From: an uncultured Loktanella sp.
GTDB taxonomy: Bacteria > Pseudomonadota > Alphaproteobacteria > Rhodobacterales > Rhodobacteraceae
NCBI GenBank assembly: GCA_913061335.1
Contig: CAJXTP010000219.1
Location: 1 to 5,109, forward strand
Reading direction: 5' to 3'
Length of the DNA stretch: 5,109 bases
The first letter of the stretch is position 1. Every line of letters begins with the position of its first letter. A program made the translations under genes and the position numbers. Below the pieces are notes generated by a model. It was not told where the DNA came from, made no database searches, and saw nothing but the letters and a program-made list of their open reading frames with translations. Of the stretch, positions 1-5,059 are shown one piece after another.

Positions 1-14
1 TGTATAAGAGACAG
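1..14. other. Residual Nextera (Tn5 mosaic end) adapter at contig start
   Basis: The first 14 bases, TGTATAAGAGACAG, are the inner 14 bases of the 19-bp Tn5 mosaic end used in Nextera libraries (AGATGTGTATAAGAGACAG). This is library sequence, not genome; genomic DNA starts at about base 15. It should be trimmed and no gene should be extended into it. Confidence 0.97.
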
Positions 15-117
15 CAAGCCAGCCGCATATGCGAGAGAATGCTGCGCCAGCGAAGGCTAAAAATTCAAGGTCGGTTTTGTCCGCATAGTCGCCTTTGCTG
101 CCCGCGAAAATCGGCAT
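15..117 (-). CDS. Possible 5' end of a divergent gene (partial, unrecognised)
   Basis: On the minus strand an ATG at 117-115 opens a frame that runs about 34 codons to the left edge of genomic sequence without a stop. It begins MPIFAGSKGDYADKTDLEF. Codons mostly end in G or C, as expected for coding DNA here. An in-frame TAA lies four codons upstream of the ATG, so the start would be at or just before it. No convincing Shine-Dalgarno sequence precedes it and I do not recognise the protein. Support from context: the TauR-box-like pair at 172-203 is oriented toward this strand, as expected for an activated gene to the left. Against it: the frame is short, and the plus strand is also open from 15 to 196 in one frame, so it may be chance. 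Confidence 0.25.
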
Positions 118-150
118 ATGCAAAACTTATGCAAAACTTATGCGAAACTT
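118..150. repeat. Three tandem 11-bp repeats (ATGCAAAACTT)
   Basis: Three head-to-tail 11-bp units occur at 118-128, 129-139 and 140-150. The first two are identical (ATGCAAAACTT) and the third differs by one base (ATGCGAAACTT). The period is close to one DNA helical turn, so repeated protein contacts on one face are possible, but simple slippage is equally possible. They lie between the TauR-box-like pair and the possible divergent start codon at 117. Confidence 0.9.
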
Positions 151-171
151 ACGCCTTGTTTTCCGATATTG

Positions 172-203
172 TTAAGTCCAATCTGACCCCATATTAGGGC
201 CAG
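172..203 (-). promoter_or_regulatory. TauR-box-like direct repeat pair before tauR
   Basis: Read on the minus strand, two direct 10-mers occur: CTGGCCCTAA (203-194) and TTGGACTTAA (181-172), 22 bp apart start to start. Each matches 9 of 10 positions of the direct-repeat operator I recall for Rhodobacter capsulatus TauR, CTGGACYTAA. The 12-mer AACTGGCCCTAA (205-194) also appears exactly, on the plus strand, at 1731-1742 before xsc. Orientation suggests activation of a leftward gene, with possible autoregulation of tauR because one box overlaps the tauR ribosome binding site. Binding is inferred. Confidence 0.65.
196..199 (+). promoter_or_regulatory. Ribosome binding site of tauR, inside an operator box
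   Basis: AGGG lies 7 bases before the ATG at 207 and is the only purine-rich candidate. It falls inside the TauR-like half-site at 194-203, so a tauR message using this site must start upstream of the operator. Confidence 0.5.
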
Positions 204-206
204 TTC

Positions 207-1670
207 ATGTCAATCTCTGTCGAAACATTCTTTCTCGATTCTGCCGTCGAAGGCACGTTGCAGGCGCGCATCCAACAGATGGTTGCGCAAGGCATTTTGG
301 CGGGCCGTTTTCGGGCTGGCGAACGGTTGCCCTCAAGCCGAAAACTCGCGTCACATCTAGGGGTTAGCCGGATTACCGTCACCCTTTCGTACACTGAATT
401 GGTCGCTGACGATTACCTGACATCACGTGGCCGTTCGGGGTATTTTGTGTCCGAAAACGCGCCCGAACCGCCCGCATTCAAGGCCCAACAATCAGGCACA
501 GGCACCGTCGATTGGAACCGCGCCATAGGTCAGCGTTTCGCCCCGTCACTGGGCATGGAAAAACCCACCGATTGGGCCAAATACAAATACCAATTCATCT
601 ACGGCCAAGCCGACCCCACACTGTTCGATTCAGCCAATTGGCGGAATTGTGCATTACAAGCCCTCGGAATGCGGGATTTCTCTGCATTAACAGCGGATTA
701 CTTTGATGGAGACGACCCAAAACTGGTCGAATTTATTGCCCGTCAGACCCTTCCACGGCGCGGAATTTTGGCTGGTCCGTCCGAGATTTTGGTGACAATG
801 GGCGCCCAAAATGCGCTGTGGTTATCGGCCCAAGTTTTGCTCAATTCGCGCCGTCGTGCGGCCATTGAAGACCCCTGTTATCCCGCTTTGCGCAATATCC
901 TGACTCAATCGCGCTGTCAGCTGTCAGCCGTGCAAGTTGACGCCGACGGCCTACCACCAGACGCGCTGCCCGACGACACAGATGTCGTTTTCACAACCCC
1001 CAGCCACCAATGCCCAACAGCCGCCACCATGCCGCTCGCTCGGCGTAAAGCCTTGTTACAAAAGGCAGAAGAAGATGATTTTCTGATTGTCGAAGATGAC
1101 TATGAATTTGAGATGTCGTTTCTCAAAGCCCCCTCGCCCTCGCTCAAGTCGCTTGATCGCAACGGACGGGTTATCTACGTCGGCTCATTCTCCAAATCGC
1201 TCTTTCCGGGCCTACGCTTGGGCTATCTTGTTGGTCCTGCACCCTTTATTCGCGAAGCCCGCGCCCTGCGCGCCTCGGTCTTGCGCCATCCGCCCGGACA
1301 CATCCAGCGCACGGTCAGCTACTACCTGTCATTGGGACACTACGATGCGCTCGTGCGCCGAATGAGCCGCGCGTACCACGAACGACGCAATGTCATGGAT
1401 GCCGCTTTAAGCGCGGAAGGACTGACCATCGCAGGTCAAGGCAGCTATGGCGGATCATCGGTGTGGCTGCGCGGACCCGATGGATTGGACACAACTGCAC
1501 TGGCGGAACGGTTGCGCGAAAAGGGCGTTTTAATCGAACCAGGCGCGCCATTTTTTGCAGGCCCAACCCCACCAACAGAGTATTTTCGGCTCGCATATTC
1601 ATCAATCCCATCCAGCCGCATCCCCGAAGGCGTGTCGATTATTGGAAAAGAAATCAAAGCATCCAGATAG
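207..1670 (+). CDS. tauR: TauR-like MocR (GntR/aminotransferase) transcriptional regulator
   Basis: The 487-residue protein has the MocR architecture. A GntR-type winged helix spans about residues 15-80, with the conserved stretch GERLPSSRKLASHLGVSRIT. It is followed by a linker and a fold-type-I aminotransferase-like domain (about 125-480). PLP-binding features are visible: EDDYE at 296-300, the Schiff-base lysine K330 in SFSKSLFPGLRLGY, and R461 in FRLAYS. Length is normal for the family. Such cytoplasmic proteins use PLP as an effector sensor rather than as catalysts; TauR activates taurine genes in response to taurine. The tauR call rests on adjacency to xsc and on TauR-box-like repeats before both tauR and xsc. 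Within the usual SHQ[FY]PTG motif it has C269 and A272, which may be a subgroup trait. The ATG at 207 has a modest AGGG ribosome binding site. MocR membership is near certain; the TauR identity is likely. Confidence 0.88.
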   Translation: MSISVETFFLDSAVEGTLQARIQQMVAQGILAGRFRAGERLPSSRKLASHLGVSRITVTLSYTELVADDYLTSRGRSGYFVSENAPEPPAFKAQQSGTGTVDWNRAIGQRFAPSLGMEKPTDWAKYKYQFIYGQADPTLFDSANWRNCALQALGMRDFSALTADYFDGDDPKLVEFIARQTLPRRGILAGPSEILVTMGAQNALWLSAQVLLNSRRRAAIEDPCYPALRNILTQSRCQLSAVQVDADGLPPDALPDDTDVVFTTPSHQCPTAATMPLARRKALLQKAEEDDFLIVEDDYEFEMSFLKAPSPSLKSLDRNGRVIYVGSFSKSLFPGLRLGYLVGPAPFIREARALRASVLRHPPGHIQRTVSYYLSLGHYDALVRRMSRAYHERRNVMDAALSAEGLTIAGQGSYGGSSVWLRGPDGLDTTALAERLREKGVLIEPGAPFFAGPTPPTEYFRLAYSSIPSSRIPEGVSIIGKEIKASR

Positions 1671-1676
1671 TTACCG

Positions 1677-1701
1677 TTATTGAGACTCTGATTCTCAATA
1701 A
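1677..1701. repeat. Perfect 9-bp inverted repeat just after tauR
   Basis: TTATTGAGA (1677-1685) and TCTCAATAA (1693-1701) are exact reverse complements around a 7-base loop. The stem is AT-rich and is not followed by a T-run on either strand, so it is a poor intrinsic terminator. It may stabilise the tauR 3' end or be an operator; it faintly resembles Fur-type palindromes. The regulator is unknown. Confidence 0.8.
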
Positions 1702-1709
1702 AATTTGCA

Positions 1710-1742
1710 TTGGCCTTAGGCTCATACTACAACTGGCCCTAA
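1710..1742 (+). promoter_or_regulatory. TauR-box-like direct repeat pair before xsc
   Basis: TTGGCCTTAG (1710-1719) and CTGGCCCTAA (1733-1742) are direct repeats 23 bp apart, about two helical turns. They match 7 and 9 positions of the recalled TauR consensus CTGGACYTAA. The second is identical over 12 bases (AACTGGCCCTAA) to the inverse copy before tauR. Position and orientation fit TauR activation of the xsc operon. Confidence 0.65.
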
Positions 1743-1778
1743 CGCGACTCTGTCGTCAGACATAGTGTCGCCCCAAGC

Positions 1779-1806
1779 AAGACGCGGCATTTCTGTCGCG
1801 TTTTTT
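1779..1806 (+). terminator. Intrinsic-terminator-like hairpin in the xsc leader
   Basis: ACGCGGCA (1782-1789) pairs with TGTCGCGT (1794-1801) as an 8-bp stem containing one G-U pair, closed by a TTTC loop. The right arm runs directly into six T residues (1801-1806), with A residues at 1779-1780 able to extend the stem. This is the standard rho-independent form. It may end tauR transcription. However, it lies downstream of the xsc operator pair, so it may sit inside the xsc 5' leader and act as an attenuator. In addition, AACGCGAC (1741-1748) is an exact complement of GTCGCGTT (1795-1802), which would allow an alternative pairing. Confidence 0.7.
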
Positions 1807-1821
1807 CCGTATATCATCGAA

Positions 1822-1828
1822 AAAGGGA
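1822..1828 (+). promoter_or_regulatory. Ribosome binding site of xsc
   Basis: AAAGGGA ends 8 bases before ATGAAAA at 1837. That ATGAAAA is the true beginning of xsc, interrupted by the adapter and repeated at 1882-1888. The site therefore belongs to xsc and supports its MKMTT start. Confidence 0.75.
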
Positions 1829-1830
1829 CT

Positions 1831-1888
1831 GCCCCCATGAAAACTGTCTCTTATACACATCTGACGCTGCCGACGGCCCCTATGAAAA
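1831..1888. repeat. 13-bp near-repeat flanking the internal adapter
   Basis: GCCCCCATGAAAA (1831-1843) and GCCCCTATGAAAA (1876-1888) match at 12 of 13 bases and bracket the adapter exactly. The repeat is an assembly artefact: both copies are the same genomic start of xsc. The copies are offset by 45 bases, so removing 1844-1888 restores one start codon and keeps frame. Confidence 0.85.
1844..1875. other. Internal Nextera adapter (assembly contamination)
   Basis: The 32 bases begin CTGTCTCTTATACACATCT (the Tn5 mosaic end, reverse complement) and continue GACGCTGCCGACG, the Nextera i5-side adapter. The same string recurs at the contig end (5060-5092). It encodes the well-known false peptide VSYTHLTLPT in frame with xsc. 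It is not genomic. Confidence 0.98.
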
Positions 1889-3660
1889 TGACCACCGAAG
1901 AAGCCTTCGTAAAAGTGCTCCAAATGCACGGCATCGACAACGCATTCGGGATCATCGGCTCTGCCATGATGCCAATTTCCGACATCTTCCCTGATGCAGG
2001 CATCACTTTCTGGGACTGTGCGCACGAAACATCCGGCGGCATGATGGCTGACGGCTTCACCCGTGCGACTGGCAAAATGTCCATGATGATCGCGCAAAAC
2101 GGTCCGGGCATCACAAACTTCGTGACCCCTGTGAAAACCGCGTATTGGAACCACACACCATTACTGCTGGTCACACCACAGGCTGCCAACAAAACAATCG
2201 GCCAAGGTGGCTTCCAAGAGATGGAGCAGATGAACCTGTTCGCTGACTGTGTTGCCTACCAAGAAGAAGTTCGCGATCCGTCACGCATCGCCGAGACATT
2301 GAACCGCGTGATCATGCAAGCCAAGCGCGCATCCGCGCCAGCGCAGATCAACATCCCGCGCGATTTCTGGACTCAAGTCATCGACATCGAACTGCCCGTC
2401 ATCGTAGATTTTGAATTGCCACAGGGCGGCGAAACTGCGGTTCAGGACGCAGCTAATTTGCTGTCCACAGCGAAATTCCCAGTGATCTTGAACGGCGCAG
2501 GCGCGATCCTGTCCAAGGGCGGCATTGAAGCCTCCCGCGTTCTGGCAGAAGCCCTCGATGCACCAGTTTGCGTAGGCTACCAGCACAACGATGCGTTCCC
2601 GGGCAACCACCCGCTTTATGCAGGTCCGTTAGGCTATAACGGTTCTAAGGCTGGTATGGAATTGATCGCCAAAGCAGACGTTGTTTTGTGCTTGGGTACA
2701 CGCCTGAACCCATTTTCGACCCTGCCCGGCTACGGCATGGATTACTGGCCAACTGAAGCCAAGATCATCCAAGTCGACATCAACCCTGACCGCATTGGCC
2801 TGACCAAGAAGGTTACTGTTGGTATCGTCGGCGACTCTGCCAAAGTTGCAACTGCGATCACATCCAAGCTGGCTGACGGCGCGGGCGATGCAGGACGCAA
2901 GGACCGTACCGCACTTATCGCACAGACAAAGTCTGCTTGGGCACAAGAGCTGACATCAATGACCGAAGAGCAGGACGATCCGGGCACAGACTGGAACGTG
3001 CGCGCACGTGCAGCCAAGCCTAATTGGATGGCTCCGCGCATGGCATGGCGTGCAATTCAGGCAGCGCTGCCTGTTGAAGCAATCATCTCGTCTGACATCG
3101 GCAACAACTGCGCAATCGGTAACGCATACCCATCGTTCAATGAGGCCCGCAAGTATCTTGCACCTGGTCTGTTTGGCCCATGTGGTTACGGCTTGCCGTC
3201 CATCGTTGGCGCAAAAATCGGCTGCCCAGATGTGCCTGTTGTTGGCTTTGCTGGCGACGGCGCATTCGGCATCTCGGTGAACGAGCTGACCGCAATTGGC
3301 CGTGGCGACTGGCCTGCGATCACACAGATCGTTTTCCGCAACTACCAATGGGGCGCTGAAAAGCGTAACTCTACACTTTGGTTCGACGATAACTTCGTTG
3401 GTACAGAGCTGGACGAAGGCGTTTCCTATGCTGGCATCGCAAACGCATGTGGCCTGAAAGGCGTTATCGCCCGTACACAAGATGAACTGACAGCGGCACT
3501 TGCACAAGCGATCAAAGACCAGATGGAAAATGGCATCACCACATTGATCGAAGCCATGATCAACCAAGAACTGGGTGACCCGTTCCGTCGTGACGCAATG
3601 AAGAACCCTGTCGAAGTCGCAGGCATCAACAAAGCCGACATGCAGCAGCAAATCGTCTAA
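1882..3660 (+). CDS. xsc: Sulfoacetaldehyde acetyltransferase (EC 2.3.3.15)
   Basis: Xsc is a cytoplasmic thiamine-diphosphate enzyme that converts sulfoacetaldehyde and phosphate to acetyl phosphate and sulfite, the desulfonation step shared by taurine, isethionate and related pathways. From ATG 1882 the protein is 592 residues, normal for the family, starting MKMTTEEAFVKVLQMHG. Visible features: N-terminal ThDP-enzyme pyrimidine domain with FGIIGSAMMPISD (22-34) and the likely catalytic glutamate E49 in CAHETSGGMMADGF; a central domain; and a C-terminal pyrophosphate domain with GDG (458-460) and N487 in FRNYQWGAEKRN, the metal/ThDP motif. Longer starts at 1837 or GTG 1765 are artefacts of reading through adapter or leader. 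Codons favour GCA, GTT and CGT more than the neighbours do, suggesting high expression. Function is assigned by strong family resemblance. Confidence 0.96.
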   Translation: MKMTTEEAFVKVLQMHGIDNAFGIIGSAMMPISDIFPDAGITFWDCAHETSGGMMADGFTRATGKMSMMIAQNGPGITNFVTPVKTAYWNHTPLLLVTPQAANKTIGQGGFQEMEQMNLFADCVAYQEEVRDPSRIAETLNRVIMQAKRASAPAQINIPRDFWTQVIDIELPVIVDFELPQGGETAVQDAANLLSTAKFPVILNGAGAILSKGGIEASRVLAEALDAPVCVGYQHNDAFPGNHPLYAGPLGYNGSKAGMELIAKADVVLCLGTRLNPFSTLPGYGMDYWPTEAKIIQVDINPDRIGLTKKVTVGIVGDSAKVATAITSKLADGAGDAGRKDRTALIAQTKSAWAQELTSMTEEQDDPGTDWNVRARAAKPNWMAPRMAWRAIQAALPVEAIISSDIGNNCAIGNAYPSFNEARKYLAPGLFGPCGYGLPSIVGAKIGCPDVPVVGFAGDGAFGISVNELTAIGRGDWPAITQIVFRNYQWGAEKRNSTLWFDDNFVGTELDEGVSYAGIANACGLKGVIARTQDELTAALAQAIKDQMENGITTLIEAMINQELGDPFRRDAMKNPVEVAGINKADMQQQIV

Positions 3661-3663
3661 AGG

Positions 3664-4404
3664 TTGTTATTCGACCTAAGCCTCGCACAACTGGCGGCCC
3701 TGACCATTGCTTTGGTCGGGGCCGCTTACGTGCGGGGCTATTCGGGTTTTGGGTTCTCGGCGATATTCATCGCGAGTGCGTCCCTTATCACAAACCCGCT
3801 TCCTCTGATCCCGGTGGTATTTACGTGCGAGATCATCATGACAGCCTTTCAAGCGCGCGGCATTCGGGGTCACATCGATTGGCGTCGGGTAATCGCAATG
3901 TTGGCTGGCGCCGCGATCGTGCTGCCGTTTTCTGTGACCGCGATGCTGGCTTTTGGCGCCGATACCGCACGACTGTCGGTGTCGGCGATTGTGTTGCTGA
4001 TGTCGCTGGTCTTGTTGTCGGGTTGGGCCTTGATCCGTGTCATCGGACCTGCCGGTCACATGGGCGTCGGGGCCGTATCTGGCCTGTGCAATGCCGCAGG
4101 TATTGGCGGTTTGCCGGTTGCCGCGTTCATGACTGCACAGCCGATGGCCGCCGCCACATTTCGCGCCACCATGATTGTCTATCTGACGGGTCTCGACCTG
4201 ATCACCATGCCGCTGCTCTGGCACGGCGGGTTGGTCACGATGGAAACTCCCATTGCCGCCGCCTTTGCGTTTCCGCTCATCGCGTTTGGTGTCTGGCTTG
4301 GTGGCCGTCGTTTTCTATCCGCAAGCCCGTCGACGTTCCGCCGCTTTGCGGTCATCTTGCTGCTGATCCTGTCGTTACTGGGTCTGCTCCGCGCCATTTT
4401 ATGA
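3664..4404 (+). CDS. TauE/SafE (TSUP) family permease, probable sulfite exporter
   Basis: This 246-residue, very hydrophobic protein has about 7-8 membrane segments (roughly 9-24, 31-60, 76-98, 104-126, 130-156, 165-184, 196-214, 227-246). It shows the two-repeat TSUP layout: RGYSGFGFSA at 24-33 and the matching SGLCNAAGIGGLP at 129-141. The family includes TauE and SafE, proposed exporters of sulfite or organosulfonates. Its place between xsc, which releases sulfite, and pta supports sulfite export across the inner membrane. The start is TTG, 3 bp after the xsc stop and in the same frame; no ATG is available before residue 59. The only AAAGG sits directly against the TTG, too close for normal initiation, so translation probably depends on coupling to xsc. 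Family is secure, substrate inferred, exact start uncertain. Confidence 0.88.
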   Translation: MLFDLSLAQLAALTIALVGAAYVRGYSGFGFSAIFIASASLITNPLPLIPVVFTCEIIMTAFQARGIRGHIDWRRVIAMLAGAAIVLPFSVTAMLAFGADTARLSVSAIVLLMSLVLLSGWALIRVIGPAGHMGVGAVSGLCNAAGIGGLPVAAFMTAQPMAAATFRATMIVYLTGLDLITMPLLWHGGLVTMETPIAAAFAFPLIAFGVWLGGRRFLSASPSTFRRFAVILLLILSLLGLLRAIL

Positions 4405-4406
4405 GG
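4403..4406 (+). promoter_or_regulatory. Ribosome binding site of pta overlapping the permease stop
   Basis: GAGG shares bases with the TGA stop of the permease gene (4402-4404) and lies 5 bases before the ATG at 4412. This fixes the pta start and implies coupled translation. Confidence 0.7.
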
Positions 4407-4411
4407 TCACT

Positions 4412-5059
4412 ATGACATCCCCCTTTCTGTCCACGCTGGACCCAAAAGCCCCACAAGACCTGATCGCCATGGCAAAAGGCTTTGCGGCCCCCCGCGTCGC
4501 AATCGCCCGCGCTGGTGCTCCGCTACCGATGGAGGCCGCCAAAGACGCGACCATCGCTGGCATCATGATCCCTGTGTTTGTCGGTGAGGCTGACGCCATC
4601 CGCGCGGAAGCCGCCAAGCTAAATTGGGACATCTCTGCCTATGCCATCCACGATACCGATGGCGAGCTGGAGGCCGGTCAAACCGCTGCCGCCCTTTGTG
4701 GTGCAGGCGCGGCTGACGTGCTGATGAAGGGCAATCTGCACACCGATGTGTTCATGAAATCAGCTGTGTCCCGCGATGCAGGTTTACGTACGGGCAAGCG
4801 GTTTGTGCATATCTTTCACATCAGCCATCCTGATGGAGGCAAGCCGATCCTGATCTCGGACGCAGCCGTTAACGTCACACCTAATCTAGAGACCCGCCAA
4901 GACTGCATCACTGAATGCGTCGCCCTACTCCAGCGTTTGGGCAACGCCCGTCCAAAGATCGCGATCCTGTCGGCCACCGAAAGCGCAATTCCTTCGGTGC
5001 CATCGTCGATGGACGGGGCCGCACTGGCCGCTTGGGCCAAGGACAACGTGCAAGATGCG
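4412..5059 (+). CDS. pta: Phosphate acetyltransferase, 3' truncated
   Basis: This enzyme transfers the acetyl group of acetyl phosphate, made by Xsc, to coenzyme A (EC 2.3.1.8), feeding sulfonate carbon into central metabolism. The 216 genomic codons cover about two thirds of a short-type PTA_PTB protein (usually some 300-330 residues). Family signs: LMKGNLHTD at 104-112, ISDAAVN at 148-154 followed by PNLETRQDC, and ILSATES at 185-191. The start ATG follows the permease stop by 7 bp and has a GAGG site. The reading frame continues to 5080, but residues after A216 (SLIHI) come from adapter. The C-terminal third is missing because the contig ends, not because of mutation. A phosphate butyryltransferase role is possible by family alone, but the xsc operon makes acetyl transfer much more likely. 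Confidence 0.9.

Larger units (their letters stand above)
1671..1836 (+). promoter_or_regulatory. Intergenic promoter and leader region of xsc
   Basis: These 166 bases between tauR and the xsc start hold, in order: a 9-bp palindrome (1677-1701), a TauR-box-like direct repeat pair (1710-1742), an inverted repeat at 1744-1771, an intrinsic-terminator-like hairpin (1779-1806) and a purine-rich ribosome binding site (1822-1828). I could not assign -35 and -10 boxes with confidence. By analogy with MocR activators, the second TauR box should overlap or abut the -35 region, which would place transcription start near 1765-1775. Confidence 0.6.

Noticed and set aside
118..150. CRISPR array
   Set aside because: The units are 11 bp, directly adjacent and without spacers.
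15..196. Open plus-strand frame running into the tauR upstream region (possible 3' end of an upstream gene)
   Set aside because: Its translation is Cys/Arg-rich and runs through the tandem repeats and one operator box, so it does not look coding.
1744..1771. Separate regulatory hairpin (GCGAC/GTCGC with an inner TGTC/GACA stem)
   Set aside because: The stem is short and interrupted, and it lies where the promoter itself is expected, so I note it only as part of the leader region.
1844..1875. Mobile-element end or genuine transposon insertion (Tn5 mosaic end) in xsc
   Set aside because: The mosaic end is followed by Illumina adapter bases, and the same string ends the contig with an index and P5 sequence. 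It is library adapter, not a transposon.
1765..1881. Longer xsc start at GTG 1765 or ATG 1837, giving an N-terminal extension
   Set aside because: The extra residues are translated from the leader, including the terminator-like hairpin, and from adapter. The true start, ATGAAAATGACC at 1882, gives the normal family length and follows the ribosome binding site once the artefact is removed.
2956..3651. 231-codon minus-strand open frame opposite xsc
   Set aside because: It lies wholly antisense to a clear enzyme gene, is rich in cysteine and arginine and has no recognisable domain. It is a shadow of xsc codon bias.
3825..4415. 196-codon plus-strand open frame within the permease gene
   Set aside because: It overlaps the TSUP gene in another frame, and its His/Arg/Cys-rich translation is typical of an out-of-frame reading.
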